64,000 bases of DNA from Ascaphus truei (GCA_036426205.1 CM071570.1:71600995-71664994); one strand, 5' to 3'; counted from the stretch's first letter, positions 43,540-54,264 are shown. A program made the numbers and translations. The notes: generated by a model not told the origin, from the sequence alone.

Positions 43540-44586
43540 GTGAGTGCAATATGTATTTATTTTATTTATTGTTCTTAATGTATTTAAAATGGGCACATTC
43601 ACTATTATCCATTTGTGAATAATAGTAATTGTGCCCATTACTATACTGTATGTGTTAGGGGGGGGGGCATTTCTTTATAAGTATGTATGTGTTTTGACAT
43701 TAATTTGGGGGGGGCACAGAATTGGTACTGCAGGCCTGCGGGTAACACCCGAGGGTCCCCGCCGGCCTATAGTATCATTGATGTTCATATATGTGTATGT
43801 TGGGGGGGGTATAGGGGTTGCTGGGGTAATATATATATATATTTATTTATTTATTTAGAGTGGGGCTATTCTGTGTGTATTTTTTTAATTGTGGGTAGCG
43901 GGGGTGGCCGAAGTGGGTATTAGCCCCAACGGTGGTTTGTTTAGGGCTTGCGGGTGGGTAGTGGGAGGGTTTAACCCCTTCATGACCGTAGCGGTCGTGA
44001 AGGGGTTAAGTGCACCCGCAACCCCCCCGCAAGCCCTAAACAACCACCAAGTGCCAAATACCCCCTTTACCCACCCCCGCTACCCACAAAAAACCTGGCA
44101 CGGCTGGTTAACCCCTTCATTAACTTAGCGGTTAGCCGCTACGGTAATGAAGTGGGCTTTAAATGCATTTTTCCTGCCTCTGATTCATGCCCCTGGGCTC
44201 CGGTGCTGCTTTTAATGGGTATCAGCTCAGAAGACCCCCGGCATCAATCCCAGCCAGGAAAAAGACCTGAATTTTTCTAAGTGTCGCCCTTCCCGATGCT
44301 TTTCCTCCACCAACATGCCAACTTTAGTTTGCGGGCTGGATTGGCGTAAAACTCTAAATTCTAGAGTGCCGATCAGCAGCAAAAAGCTGATCGGGGCTAC
44401 TTGAATTCAGCCGATTTTAAAAAGTGCCGAAAAGTGGCTTATCAGCACCTGGCTGCCGGTAAGTTTTTATCGGGAACCAAAATTGCCGATTTTTGCCACT
44501 TTTCGGCGTTTACTGAATCGGGAAGGCATTTTTGGCGGAAAAATGGCGAAAAAAGCCTTATCGGCGCTTACTGCATGAGGCCCTTA

Positions 44587-45200
44587 GTGTTTTAAAGTCA
44601 CGCTGCTTTTCTCCGCCATTGCGGTCAATGGGGCAACCCTTGTGGAGGCTGTGACCCTTTCCCGGGGCCATTGCCCGTCGGACCCTGTTGGGGTCGAGTA
44701 AGGGGGTTCCCCTGAGCTAGGGACAAAAGGAATTTTAATACTAGTTGCCCTAGAACAAAAGTTACACACTTTAATTGCTGGTGAATTTCACCGTAGCCTA
44801 GTTCCCACGCCAATTAGCGATCAAGCTCTTTTCATTGAAACAGTAGCACTTTCGGATGCTGAGGTTTGGCAGGCATCCACCTTATTCTTAGAAAGCGAAC
44901 TCGAGGAACTCCCATTGAAATGCATTGCGCCCATTAATTTCAATGGGGAGCTCCGCTCCTTCTCTTGGGCTCCACCTGCTGGTCTTCTTAGGTATCGGGC
45001 TAAAATCATTAAAATCTCCATAGACTATCATGGAGCCCTAATGGCGACCTATGGGACCATATTGCAAATGGAGGGTGAAATGGCGGGAAGGGGAACAAAG
45101 GGTCATAAACATACAAACACCATTAACCCTTTCTCTCCTGACCTGATCCCAGTGTAAAAAGGAAAAAGGGTACCCCCCTTGTGATGCTTACCAGGAGAAG
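44587..45200. other. Continuation of the repeat split by the giant element
   Basis: No gene was found. The boxes CCATTGCGGTCAATGGGG (44617) and TTTCAATGGGGAGCTCCGC (44938) resemble those at 36740-36960. This is consistent with one older repeat interrupted at TTA 37122-37124. Confidence 0.4.
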
Positions 45201-45606
45201 ACTATGTCTTTAAATCATTAACATCTTCATAGCCATAGACAGTTTATAAGACACAGGTTTCCTTTTAAATGTCCATTTGTAGTAAACACAACAATTCCCA
45301 TGTACACACCACTAGCCTGTTGTAGGTATATCTTATGTGGTGATCTGGGTAGTGAATGGTGGACTGATCACATAAATGAAGTAACAAATTATAAGTTACT
45401 CACTGCTGACCTTGTGGGATTTCCTGGTCCTGTCGGCGTGCTCCTTCCTTGGAGTATCTGCAAGCAACGTAGAAAAAGTGGTGGTGCATCTGCTACTGTT
45501 GAAGAAGAATAATGGACCAAAAACTGCAAAGAATTAGGTGCAAAAATGTATTAAAGGCACATTAAAAGCAGCAAAAAATACCTCTGACGCGTTTCACATG
45601 AAGCTG
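45200..45606 (-). repeat. PLE-junction-like fragment
   Basis: It ends in CCTCTGACGCGTTTCACATG, which on the minus strand reads GTGAAACGCGTCAGAGG. That is the GAAAC-GCGT-C part of a hammerhead/PLE junction, while the CTGATGA half is scrambled. The remainder (AATGTATTAAAGGCACATT) resembles PLE leader sequence. Non-coding. Confidence 0.4.
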
Positions 45607-46020
45607 CCCATAGAAATTATAGGATTAAAACCAGCGTTGCGACAGCTAGGTGTCAGGACTCCTGGGGAGAGGTGAAAGGCTGCTGAACAGATCTGGGAGT
45701 ATAAGCACTGTACTGCCCAGACTCTAAAGCTCCTACCCAGTGGGATGTCTTGAGTGCCTTAGCATGCCCCTCCTCTGGCTTTTGTGGCATTAACTTAATC
45801 CGTGTTCTGATTGGCAAGCAGCCCCTGTCCCATGTAAAGGATAGCCACCGAGGTCTATATAAGAGGTGCTGCTGATCAGCGCATTAGAGACTATCTGAGA
45901 GACATTCTATGAAGGAGTTTAGATCTTTACTGTGACCAGCTGGAGATACATGTCAGAGGGGCTGCTGTGTGATCAGCACTCTGATATCCTGGATGAGAAG
46001 CGGACAAGGCAAGCCTTCTT
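45607..46020 (+). repeat. 5' LTR remnant of the Gmr1-like element
   Basis: It aligns with 49325-49735 in the 3' LTR, from CCCATAGAAATTATAGG to GCAAGCCTTCTTGG. It includes TATATAAGAGG at about 45857, a likely promoter. The first ~370 bp and the last ~190 bp of the LTR are missing. Confidence 0.75.
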
Positions 46021-46059
46021 GGAGACAGCAAGAGCACCGAAAAAAGTGGCTGATCCTCC

Positions 46060-46198
46060 CCAGGACACCAAGTCATGGAGGAACAAGTCTAGTGCCAAAG
46101 GGGCTGCAGCAAGGGCAGTGAAGGTAGTCCAAAGGTACCAGTGCTTCCAGTGTAACTGGCTAAGGCATCTGCGGGTGGATTGCCTCTACTTTCTCTGA
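46060..46198 (+). pseudogene. Gmr1-like gag C-terminus (zinc knuckle)
   Basis: A lysine-rich stretch leads into QCFQCNWLRHLRVDC, a CCHC knuckle with correct spacing (C-2-C-4-H-4-C), ending at a stop shortly after. This part of Gag binds element RNA. The capsid region upstream is missing, because the open frame reads almost directly from the LTR remnant at about 46020. Confidence 0.65.
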
Positions 46199-46419
46199 TT
46201 CAGCAACCCCGGTCCGGGGCAACGTTCCCAAGTGGCAAGACTGATCGCATGCATGAGGATGATCCCAAGAGTGGACAAAGGGAAGCCATGCAGCAGGTAC
46301 AGCAGAGGACCCAATCAGTGGTCCCCGCAGCATCTACCAGCGGCACAGCACTTGGGTCAGACGGGCATCGAGTTCAGCTGTCGTGTTTGAAGCTAATGAT
46401 GCCCAACGTAGATATTTGC

Positions 46420-46698
46420 ATCCGGTGACCACAGGCGGACGGCAGGTGGCAGGCGGCTGGCCTGATGGACACTGCGGCTATGGTAACTCTAGTTCGACCT
46501 GATATGGTCAGCTCAGAGCACCTGCTCCCAGGGACGGGGATGCAGATGAAAATGCCGGATGGTGTCTCCAGGTCCCTACAGTTTGCCCGAGTATTCCTTA
46601 ACTGGGGCGCCGGTCGAGGAGTGACAGATGGAGTGCTGCCTGGCTTGAACACCGACATTCTACTTGGCAATGACCTGGGGTGTTTAATCTGCTCTTAA
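46420..46698 (+). pseudogene. Gmr1-like aspartic protease
   Basis: The frame reads LMDTAAMVTLVRPDMV. DTA stands where DTG/DTA active sites occur, so the catalytic aspartate is retained. It continues with LLPGTGMQMKMPDG, FLNWGAGRGVTDGVLPGL and NTDILLGNDLG, the flap and C-terminal motifs of the family. It stops at 46696-46698, near the embedded LTR. The protease would mature the polyprotein. The LLGNDLG ending is shared with vertebrate Gmr1-type elements as I know them. Confidence 0.7.
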
Positions 46699-46745
46699 GC
46701 AGAGGAGGATCTCCTGTGGCAGCCGTCACATGGAGCCAAAGGTGG

Positions 46746-47549
46746 TGTACCGATGCGCTCACCACAAACAAGGCGTGACCACGAGGCCGAGGTGGGATTT
46801 GATAAACGCCAACCCACAGCCACGAGGGCGCATTTGGAGTGTAGATAGGTCGGGGTAGCTGGGTCGGGGTGGGAAAGGTCAGGATGGTCAGTGATACTTG
46901 CCTAGGTCTGGATTGGAGAGGTACGGATCATTGCAGGTACTTTTGCCAAGGTCTAGATTGGAGAGGTGCGAATCGTCGCAGGTAAGCCAGGGTCAGGAGC
47001 GGAGAGGTACAGATCATCGTTGGTAAGCCGGGTCAGGAGCGGAGAAGTGCGGAATCCGAAAAGCAAAAAAGGTCAGGCAAGACAGGCAAAGCTCAGACAG
47101 GAGGCAGAATTGCAGCGAACACAGCATACATAAACAAGGTTATGCTCAGCAATGTGCCTGAGGGCAGGCTGAGCATACATAGGAAGAACGGACCAATGAG
47201 GAGGAAGCATACTCCCTAGTATGCATAGCTGTGGTTGGTTGATGGATACAAGACAGATGACTCCTATTACACAGAGGAGCAAGGAAACTTCTGTGCGGGT
47301 ACGCAGGTGCCGCGCATAGCGGGTGCGTGCTGCGCGTTGATGACATCACTGCACGAGCGAAGCCTGGAGGTGGGACCAGCGGGAACGGCATTTAATGCCG
47401 AGTGCAGTTTGCGCACGCCCCTAGAAGGAACCCTGGCATTCACCGGTCCGCAAGATGCTCTGCAGGAGGCAGTAGAGGCAGGAGTCCCGCTCGCAGGTCT
47501 AGGCAGGTAGGGAGCGCACCGGGGAGGGCGAGAAAGACGGCTCCTTACA
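46746..47549 (+). mobile_element. Solo LTR inserted in the Gmr1-like element
   Basis: It starts TGTACCGATGCGCTCACC and ends GGCTCCTTACA, flanked by GGTGG (46741-46745) and GGCGG (47550-47554), a 5-bp duplication with one difference. It contains three direct repeats of the form GGTCTGGATTGGAGAGGTACGG / GGTCAGGAGCGGAGAGGTAC (46905-47055). It has no coding sequence. It is related to 27263-27427. Confidence 0.65.
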
Positions 47550-47581
47550 GGCGGGCATTTGCCTAGGAAGAAGATGCTCTC

Positions 47582-48370
47582 ATGGTTACAGCCACTCAGA
47601 GCCCAAGTCAGGTAGTTACCCTGGTGGAGGTGCCTTTGGCACCACCACCCACCGACCTGATCACTGCTCCCCTGCATTTGGAGCCATTGGGTTCCAGGGT
47701 CACCGAGGAGACCAGGCAAGTAAGCCAGACCCAGCCTAACCTCTGTCCTGACATTCCTGCTGACCATTCCCCTGACAATATGACCGAGGGCGAGCGACCG
47801 GAGCTCAGTGAGCGGTATTGGGGGGTGGTGCAGACAGACCACGATCTGGACTGTGGGAGACCTCGGGCGGCCGAGCTTGACTTTGAGATCGTGTCCGATC
47901 GTTTCCAGGATCACCGTGAGCTCAGACACCAGGAACACATCCCGGGTGCTCCGGCCAGACGAGGGACAGAGAGGGAATGGTGGTTGCGGGTAGCTAGGAC
48001 GATCCTGCTGGCAGGGCATCAGGTGATCCTTTGTACCAGAGCCCAGCTGATGCATGCTTTCTGCTGGCCGGAGGCATCACAGGAGGTATCGGCATTCGGC
48101 AAAGCCAGTGATGTCTGCCGGCAGGCAGGCAAGCTGGGTGACCATGCAGAGGAGCCCCCAAGTCTGCCACCAGGGATAGGTGAGCCCTTACAGCACAAGG
48201 CTGTGAGTGGGTCCATGGTGTTAGCTGTATGCAGCTGGCCGCTGGGAAATCGGGAGAGCCAGGCTCTCCCAGATGTCCTAGGAGAGGCTATGCTGGGAGG
48301 CTCAGTAGAGGCAGGGGGAACTGTACCCAGCTCGTGGCTCCCAAGCAGGAACATATGTGAGAGGTAGGAG
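47582..48370 (+). pseudogene. Gmr1-like integrase N-terminal fragment
   Basis: A 261-codon open frame. The last third reads RAQLMHAFCWPEASQEVSAF, then DVCRQAGKLGDHAEEPP and PPGIGEPLQH. That is the zinc-binding N-terminus of a Ty3-type integrase (HHCC), followed by the spacer to the core; the first cysteine is replaced by serine (ASDVC). The DDE core is not recognisable. Upstream residues are acidic/proline-rich and unassigned. It lies upstream of the RNase H piece, which is the key to the Gmr1-like call. A minus-strand open frame across the same region is a shadow. Confidence 0.65.
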
Positions 48371-48689
48371 GTATAGACCGGGTCCTGGCTCCGGATAAGC
48401 CAAACAGTGCCCATCCACCTGATCGCCGGTCAAAACTAGGGATCACAGATCCCTCCACCGGACCACGTACTGGATCTCGGCGGAGGGGGAACGGACCATG
48501 GAGAAGGAGATAGAAGAGACACAGGGCTACCATAGGAGAGGGGAGAGCAAGGGCAGAGTCCCAGACAGACTCCTGACTAAGGTGTCAAAGAGGCTGGCAG
48601 CCTGGTCCCCCGAATGTGGGGCAGTGTTACAGGCTCTGCCAGTGTGCCTAGCCACTGATTGGGTTCAGGAGCACTGGCAGCCCTACTGT

Positions 48690-48945
48690 ATGTATGTGGG
48701 AAGCCCTATCCGGGGCTCGTGGAGCACAACCCCCTAAATTGGTTGCATAGGATGCCTGGGAAGACTGACACCTGGTTAACCTGGAGCCATGCCCTTTAGG
48801 ACTTGGACTACACTAAGGGCAGCGGGCACGGCAGTGCAGATGGTCTCTCCCGGCTGGACATACCCAGCGACCAAAGCACCTCACGGACTTCAAGGCTTGT
48901 GGAGCCACCTGATGGGGTGACTACCCCAGAGCCTTCTTCTTGAAT
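48690..48945 (+). pseudogene. RNase H C-terminal fragment
   Basis: The reading gives PLNWLHRMPGKTDTWLTWSH, one in-frame stop, then DLDYTKGSGHGSADGLSRLD. This is the NPL...ADGLSR signature at the end of Ty3-type RNase H. A short tail ends at a stop about 10 bases before the 3' LTR, so RNase H is the last domain of this element. The active-site aspartates that lie further upstream are lost. Confidence 0.75.
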
Positions 48946-48952
48946 GGGGAGA

Positions 48953-49930
48953 TGTGGCAGTAGGGGTAGCTGGCATCACAAAATTTGGATGAAGCCCAGC
49001 TAGCTACCTCTTAATCCATGTAACTTGGCCACCTCTGTAAGACTTATTTTGGCCAAATGTACTTTATTATCTGGGGAAGAACAGGAAATGTGTAAATGTA
49101 ACCCATGTCTGTAAAAATGCATTTCAAAGCATGTATTCTTTATTCCCTGTGACAATCCTTCCCCCATTTTAGAAAGCCGGCATTGTCTTATGATGTGATT
49201 TGTGGTCTGTGTGTAAATCACTGTAATGTGCTTTGGTATCAGCCCTGCAAGAAAGTAAATTTGATTTTCCACTGTTACTGTCATTTCTATGGGGAAAAAC
49301 TCAGCAATCCCCTTAGTTGAAGCTTCCCATAGAAATGATAGGATTAAAACCAGTGTTGGGACAGCTAGGTGTCAGGACTCCTGGGGAGAGGTGAAAGGCT
49401 GCTGAACAGTTCGGGGAGTAAGAGCATTGTACTGCCCAGACTCTGAGGCTCCTACCCAGTGGGAGGTCTTGAGTGCCTTAGGACACCCCTCCTCTGGCTT
49501 TTGTGGCATCAACTTAATCCGAGCCCTGATTGGCAAGCAGCCCCTGTCTCACGTAAAGAATAGCCACAGAGGGCTATATAAGAGGCGCTGCTGATCAGCG
49601 CATTAGAGACTATCTGAGAGACATTCTGTGAAGTAGTTTGGATCTTTACTGTGACCAGCTGGTGATACATGTCAGAGAGGTTGCTGTGTAATCTGATATC
49701 CTGGATGAGATGCGGACTGGGCAAGCCTTCTTGAAGCAGGCCCCTGCACCTAGTGAGGCTACAGTCTACTCCCCAGGCTCCCAGTTATTTAGGTATTGTA
49801 TCTTCTTTTGTGCATCTTTGTTTTGTCTGCTGGCTTGCCAGAATAAACCTCATTTTATTCAACAACTTTGTCCCGTCTGGTGCTAGTGATCCCAGTGTTT
49901 TCAGTGTAAAAGTACTCATCTCCCGTGACA
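48953..49930 (+). repeat. 3' LTR of the Gmr1-like element
   Basis: It starts TGTGGCAGTAGGGG after the purine-rich ATGGGGAGA and ends CTCCCGTGACA. A TATATAAGAGG promoter motif is at about 49577 and an AATAAA polyadenylation signal at 49843. Its middle part matches the 5' remnant at 45607-46020 with frequent substitutions. Confidence 0.75.
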
Positions 49931-50945
49931 GTCATTTTGCTATCACATGGCTTCAGAGTCTTTCTGAATACCATGATAACTAAACTGACAAACCTCCGGC
50001 GGTAACATGCCAAACATGAGATTTTGTCAAGGCTACTAGAATAGGCCCCTAAAACCCATAAGTTATAAAAAAAAATGCATGTTTACATCAACAGCAGCTC
50101 TTAGAGTTCAAAATAGAAGGTGTGGATATGTTTCTCCGTTCATAATACAATTAAGGGTGTATCACCTGTTGCATTTGAAAATAAAAGTGGTTACTTATTG
50201 TATATCAGTAACTCATCAATGATTTCCCAAACTACACAACATTATGTCAAAGTAGGAGAGATCTGTATATCAGCACAATGCAACACAAATATTAAAACTG
50301 TAGCAGATGCCCTTCAGAAGGAGAAGTATTGTGAAATCACACATTCCAAGTCTCACCTGGTAAGAATCGATCCCAGATTGCAACAGAAAGTGTAAAAAGA
50401 GTTGGAGAAAACACAGCAAGGACTACGTTTTCAACAAATATTGGATGATGTAAAAATGGTGATAGTATCAACTAGTATACTTATTGCCTTATGCCTCTCT
50501 TTCTGCTAGGCATAAGTGCATTATTTTTTGCTCTTATACCAAGATTGAGCTTGTGAGAACACTACTCTTGTCTTTTTCTTTTGTGGTTAACCATGGTATC
50601 GACCCTTCCTATTTTGTCTTGCAACTAAAATTATTTACTAAGGTACCCAATTCCTTATGATAAATGGGGAGCTAGATCCCATGGATATTACTGGTATGGT
50701 CTATGCATATGCATGCCACCACATGCCTACTAAATCAAAGTTGTAGTGTTCTTTGCTCTGCTGCTAAATTAAGTTGCACAGTATAGTAGTGCTGTTGGAC
50801 ATTTCAAGTGCTGTATCTCTATACACACCTGTGACTAAGGATACAGTGTACATAATAATCTAGCAAAAAGTTGCAGAATTCTTGCTCTTTGACTCAACAT
50901 TTCACTGGGAACTCCCTAAGGATCTTATTATGTATCTGTCAAAGT
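49931..50945. other. No gene recognised
   Basis: AT-rich sequence. The longest open frame (50120-50395) has no recognisable motif. No inverted or tandem repeats stand out. Confidence 0.5.
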
Positions 50946-50949
50946 GGTA

Positions 50950-51900
50950 GAGTTGGACGTTTTCAGCCACAAGTCCCCATTAAAGTTGCCGGAAGGGGGA
51001 ATTTTGGCCAAAAAAAAACACGATCGGCCACTTCTGCAAATATAGAATAAGCCCATAAATCTTCAAGGTGAAGACAAATAAAAGGTGAGATATGTTTTTA
51101 AATGATATTTTCACTTCTTCTGTGGAAGAGAATGTATTACTAAACACACAATCCCAGCAATCTCTAACCCCAGAACCCACCGCATCATAAATATATTAAT
51201 GTCAAAAGGAGTGCTACAGAGCTTGGCCAAATGTATACAACAAAAGACATTGCTGGGATTGTGTGTTTATTAATTAAAAAGTTCAACTGGTATCAGTTGA
51301 TTAAAGGTTGGTGGCCCCTCCTCCCAGGGTTTAAGCTCACCCCTCTCCACTTTTTAAGTAGAAAGTTTTTCCATTTTCCTGTGCAAGACAGGTCCATTGT
51401 GGCTATTCTCCATCAACTGCAGAGGTTAATTACAATTTCCACAGGTAGTTTTAGGACCTGCAACTGGTCATCCCGTGAAGGGGCTGCAGGGTTATAACAC
51501 GTTGGCAAAAGTGTCTAACTAAATGACACTTATTCATGAGAATATTAACATTAAAGTATTTAACTATATATTTTGTCACATTGGATGTAGCATTGAGTAG
51601 TTTTGACTTTTGTTGTATACATTTGGCCAGCACTCCTTTTAATAAATATATGATGTGGTGGGTTCAGGGGTTAAAGATTGCTGGGATTGTGTATTTAGTA
51701 ATAAATTCTCTCCACAGTAGATGTGAAAATATAATTTTTTTAAATATCTCACACTTTCTTAGTCTTCTTCACCTAGAAGACTTATGGGCTTATTATATAT
51801 CTGTAGAAGTGGCCAATTGTGCTTTTATTGGCCAACATTCTCCTTTCCGGCCACCTCAATGGGGACTTGTGGCCGAAAACGTGCACGTTGGATGTAACAT
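50950..51900. mobile_element. Palindromic element with ~290-bp inverted repeats
   Basis: 50953-51245 matches 51605-51895 inverted. Shared landmarks are GTTTTCAGCCACAAGTCCCC near the outer edge, CACAATCCCAGCAATCT, and GGCCAAATGTATACAACAAA at the inner edge. The loop (51246-51604) has no coding motif. It resembles a long-TIR MITE. I could not fix the target duplication. Confidence 0.7.
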
Positions 51901-52009
51901 TGAGTATTTTTGTCTTTTGTTGTAGAGAATTTATTACATCTAAAAAAAAAAACATTGAAAGGTAAAGTGGGAAAAAGCCATTATAATGTTTTTATTGTTT
52001 CTTCTCCAT

Positions 52010-52420
52010 ATCATGATTGTTACAGATGGACTATTTTTTTTTTACGGATTTGGATCTACCTCCGATCAGCTGTTTCATTTGGTCCGCCAATTTCATTGGA
52101 TCAATCTCAAAAATGGCAATTCGCCTTTTGCGGATTTTTTTTTAACACTGACAATCCATTTGCGAAAGCCGCAATTTGCTGATGGATTTTAAGAATCCAA
52201 TCCGCGGATTGGATTCTTAAAATCCATCAGTGGATGGTGGAAACCGCGGATTGGATTGTTAAAACTCACAAGCAGATTGTATACAATGGCGTTTTTGGAT
52301 TAATCGGCGCTGTTTTAATAATATGTCGGCGGATTTAACACCACGGAACAGACTTTGAATGGCAAACTCGTGAGAATCCGGAAAACAGATTTGGACTAGT
52401 TCACCCATCTCTAATGATTT
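52010..52420. mobile_element. MITE-like repeat with TCCGCGGATTGGA palindrome
   Basis: It is rich in GGATT/AATCC boxes and contains a perfect 52-bp palindrome at 52179-52230. The right end AGTTCACCCATCTCTAA resembles ends of common amphibian and fish MITEs. Non-coding. Confidence 0.5.
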
Positions 52421-52589
52421 TAATTTCTTTAACATGTACCAGTAAACTGCTGACATTACTTTGCCAGCAAATGGTTCTATTTACAATGTATATATAGCTC
52501 ATCTTTTCATTAGGACAGTGGTTTTTGAAACCCAGGGTTAAAGCAGAATTTTGCCAAGGGTTTTCTGAAAGAAAACATTATACTGGTGG

Positions 52590-52712
52590 ATCTATCTATC
52601 AATCTATCCATCTGTCCAACTATCCATCTATCTACCAGTCTGCCTGCCTTTCAGTCTGTCTATCCATCCATCGATTGGTCCATCGATCGATCATCTATTT
52701 ATACAAACACAA
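52590..52712. repeat. Degenerate (ATCT)n/(ATCC)n microsatellite
   Basis: Imperfect tetranucleotide repeats of CTAT/CCAT/CTGT type with several interruptions (TATCTATCAATCTATCCATC). Confidence 0.85.
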
Positions 52713-52739
52713 ACAAACATACATACTTATAGAAAAGTT

Positions 52740-53605
52740 CTAGAAAAGTTATTTCTTAGGGACATAGAACAAGAAATACTTCCATAGATTCACATGAAGT
52801 GACTCCCTCCCCTCCCCCCCCGCCCACATACATAATTCTATATGAAAATGACTCCGTACATAATACTTCTTGCTAAAAAAGTAAAGCAGAAATTAAAAAA
52901 GTAAAAGGTGGCCAATTCTGATGTAAAAAAAAAAGCACCAACTTTCTTGAAGAAAAATCAAGTTTCTTTAAAATATTTTTATGATAAATATGATGCTTTT
53001 TTGCTTTTGAATTGCACCCTTTTCGCCGAAAGAAGACTGGTCTCTAAATGTTTGTAACTGTCATCAACTATCTAAATGTGTCTAACTTTGGTTCTCTCTT
53101 ATACATACAGAAAAAAGTAACAGACATTCTTTTGTTCGCTTGGTTTATTTTCAACCACAACATCAAGAATTTTTGGCAGAGGCATTGAATGGGAAACACT
53201 ATTTTTGCTATAAGACTGAGATATAGTTCTTTGTGTTTTGTTACATTGATCAGTAAGACAAAATACTTCAATATGTTAAGTGTTAAAACAACAGGTAGAG
53301 CACTTCATTCCATTGATGAAGAGCACCATGACACATATGCATACTGGTGCTGTATATGAATGTACAAAAGGTGTGTAGCAGCATGTCAAGTATAGTCACA
53401 AATGGTTCTGTTGACAGACAAGCTAACTGACAATCCTTTGAGTCTAGGAAATCTAGACTCTGTTTGTGGTTGGGCCATTATTTTACAGTAAATGTATCTC
53501 TTTCACAGTATTGTTTCCCTGTATTTTTGGATTGTGGTTGAAAAAAAAGGTGTCAGCAAGACTTTGCAAAAATCAGTTTTATGATAGTCCAACATATATA
53601 TATAT
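52740..53605. other. No gene recognised
   Basis: AT-rich sequence without long ORFs or clear repeats, ending in a short (TA)n run at 53593-53608. Confidence 0.55.
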
Positions 53606-53609
53606 ATAT

Positions 53610-54098
53610 CAAATGGAAATATTACTGTATGCTCATTTGCATGTCTTAGATAGGTCTGCAACCCTGCCTTTCACCATTATCACCCAGCACACAGCACTTC
53701 CACTGCAGCAAGGGATTCTGGGAAATGACATGCAAATGAGCACACAGTGCCACCTTTTGCTTCAAAACCATTTTTAACATGGTTCCCTATATGCTTAAGC
53801 TTGCTGCATGGTCACAGCTTTGAGCACAGCCAGGGTTAAGATGCATAGCCAGTAAACCCACCCACAGACAGCCGTTTCGACCTTAACGGGTCTCATCAGT
53901 GTGGGGTTGGTTATACTGGCTATGCAAAAATGAAGCATGGTTTTGAAGCAAAAGGCGGCACTGTGTGCTCATTTGCATGTAATTTCCCAGAATCCCTTGT
54001 TACAGTGGAAGTACTGTGTGCTGGGTGATAATGGTGAAAGGCGGGGTTGCAGACCTGTCTAAGACATGCAAATGAGCATACAGTAATATTTCCATTTG
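53610..54098. repeat. 489-bp palindromic repeat with a hammerhead at its loop
   Basis: The outer arms read CAAATGGAAATATTACTGTA at 53610 and its inverted copy ending at 54098. Homology continues inward through ACTTCCACTGCAGCAAGGGA and CATGCAAATGAGCACACAG to about 53785 on the left and 53935 on the right. The centre holds the ribozyme at 53843-53925. The same boxes recur in direct order at 54685-55240. No coding capacity is apparent. Confidence 0.8.
53843..53925 (-). ncRNA. Hammerhead ribozyme (type I, apparently intact core)
   Basis: On the minus strand the core reads CTGATGA (53899-53893), a perfect 4-bp stem II GACC/GGTC with loop CGTTAA, then GAAA. A minimal stem III of AC/GT with tetraloop GGCT follows, then C as the cleavage nucleotide (GTC). 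Predicted self-cleavage lies between 53867 and 53866. Stem I is long: GCATAGCCAGTA...CCCACA pairs with TGTGGG...TACTGGCTATGC. All conserved core positions are present. Such minimal-stem-III hammerheads are known from PLEs and animal retroelements. Activity is predicted only. Confidence 0.8.
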
Positions 54099-54187
54099 CT
54101 ATTTGCTTTGTTGGCGGTTTTTGTCCTTTTTTACCCCCCTCACTTAAACTGAAATCTTTATCTCTGTGATTTGGGTGGGGAGGGAGG

Positions 54188-54264
54188 AGAAGAGACGATG
54201 AGAGAGAGAGTATGAGAGAGACAGAGAGAGAGAGAGAGACAGAGAGAGAGAGAGAGACAGAGAG

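Larger units (their letters stand above)
41037..43845. repeat. Right arm of the giant palindrome
   Basis: Inverted partner of 38157-41000, separated from it by a loop of about 35 bp. A transcript through both arms could fold into a hairpin of nearly 3 kb. The arm also matches the partial element at 1-1251 and 2470-2700, which shows that it belongs to a dispersed family. Confidence 0.88.
37125..44583. mobile_element. Giant non-autonomous foldback element (Harbinger-like TIRs, TTA duplication)
   Basis: Left end GGGCTCTATGCAGTAATCGCC (37125) and right end, on the minus strand, GGGCCTCATGCAGTAAGCGCC (44583) match at 17 of 21 positions. Each is flanked by TTA (37122-37124 and 44584-44586). Three-base TTA duplications are typical of PIF/Harbinger elements. 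Inside are two smaller palindromes and one very long palindrome with arms of about 2.8 kb. There is no transposase or Myb-like gene; the only repeated ORF is a short basic one near the apex. Removing the element joins sequence of the same repeat on both sides. Superfamily is inferred from TIR and duplication only. Confidence 0.7.
45607..49930 (+). mobile_element. Gmr1-like Ty3 retrotransposon (internally deleted)
   Basis: A partial 5' LTR (45607-46020) and a full 3' LTR (48953-49930) flank gag zinc knuckle, protease, an integrase fragment and an RNase H fragment, in that order. Integrase upstream of RNase H is the arrangement known from Gmr1-like elements and not from ordinary Ty3/gypsy elements. 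RT is not recognisable, and an unrelated solo LTR sits at 46746-47549. Stops and deletions make it defective. The family also occurs on the minus strand at 33932-35700. Confidence 0.72.

Noticed and set aside
37125..44583. Autonomous Harbinger transposon
   Set aside because: No DDE transposase or Myb-like gene was found on either arm, so only a non-autonomous call is justified.
47267..48055. 262-codon minus-strand frame
   Set aside because: It overlaps the solo LTR and the Gmr1-like integrase frame in antisense and has no family motif. The plus strand explains the region.
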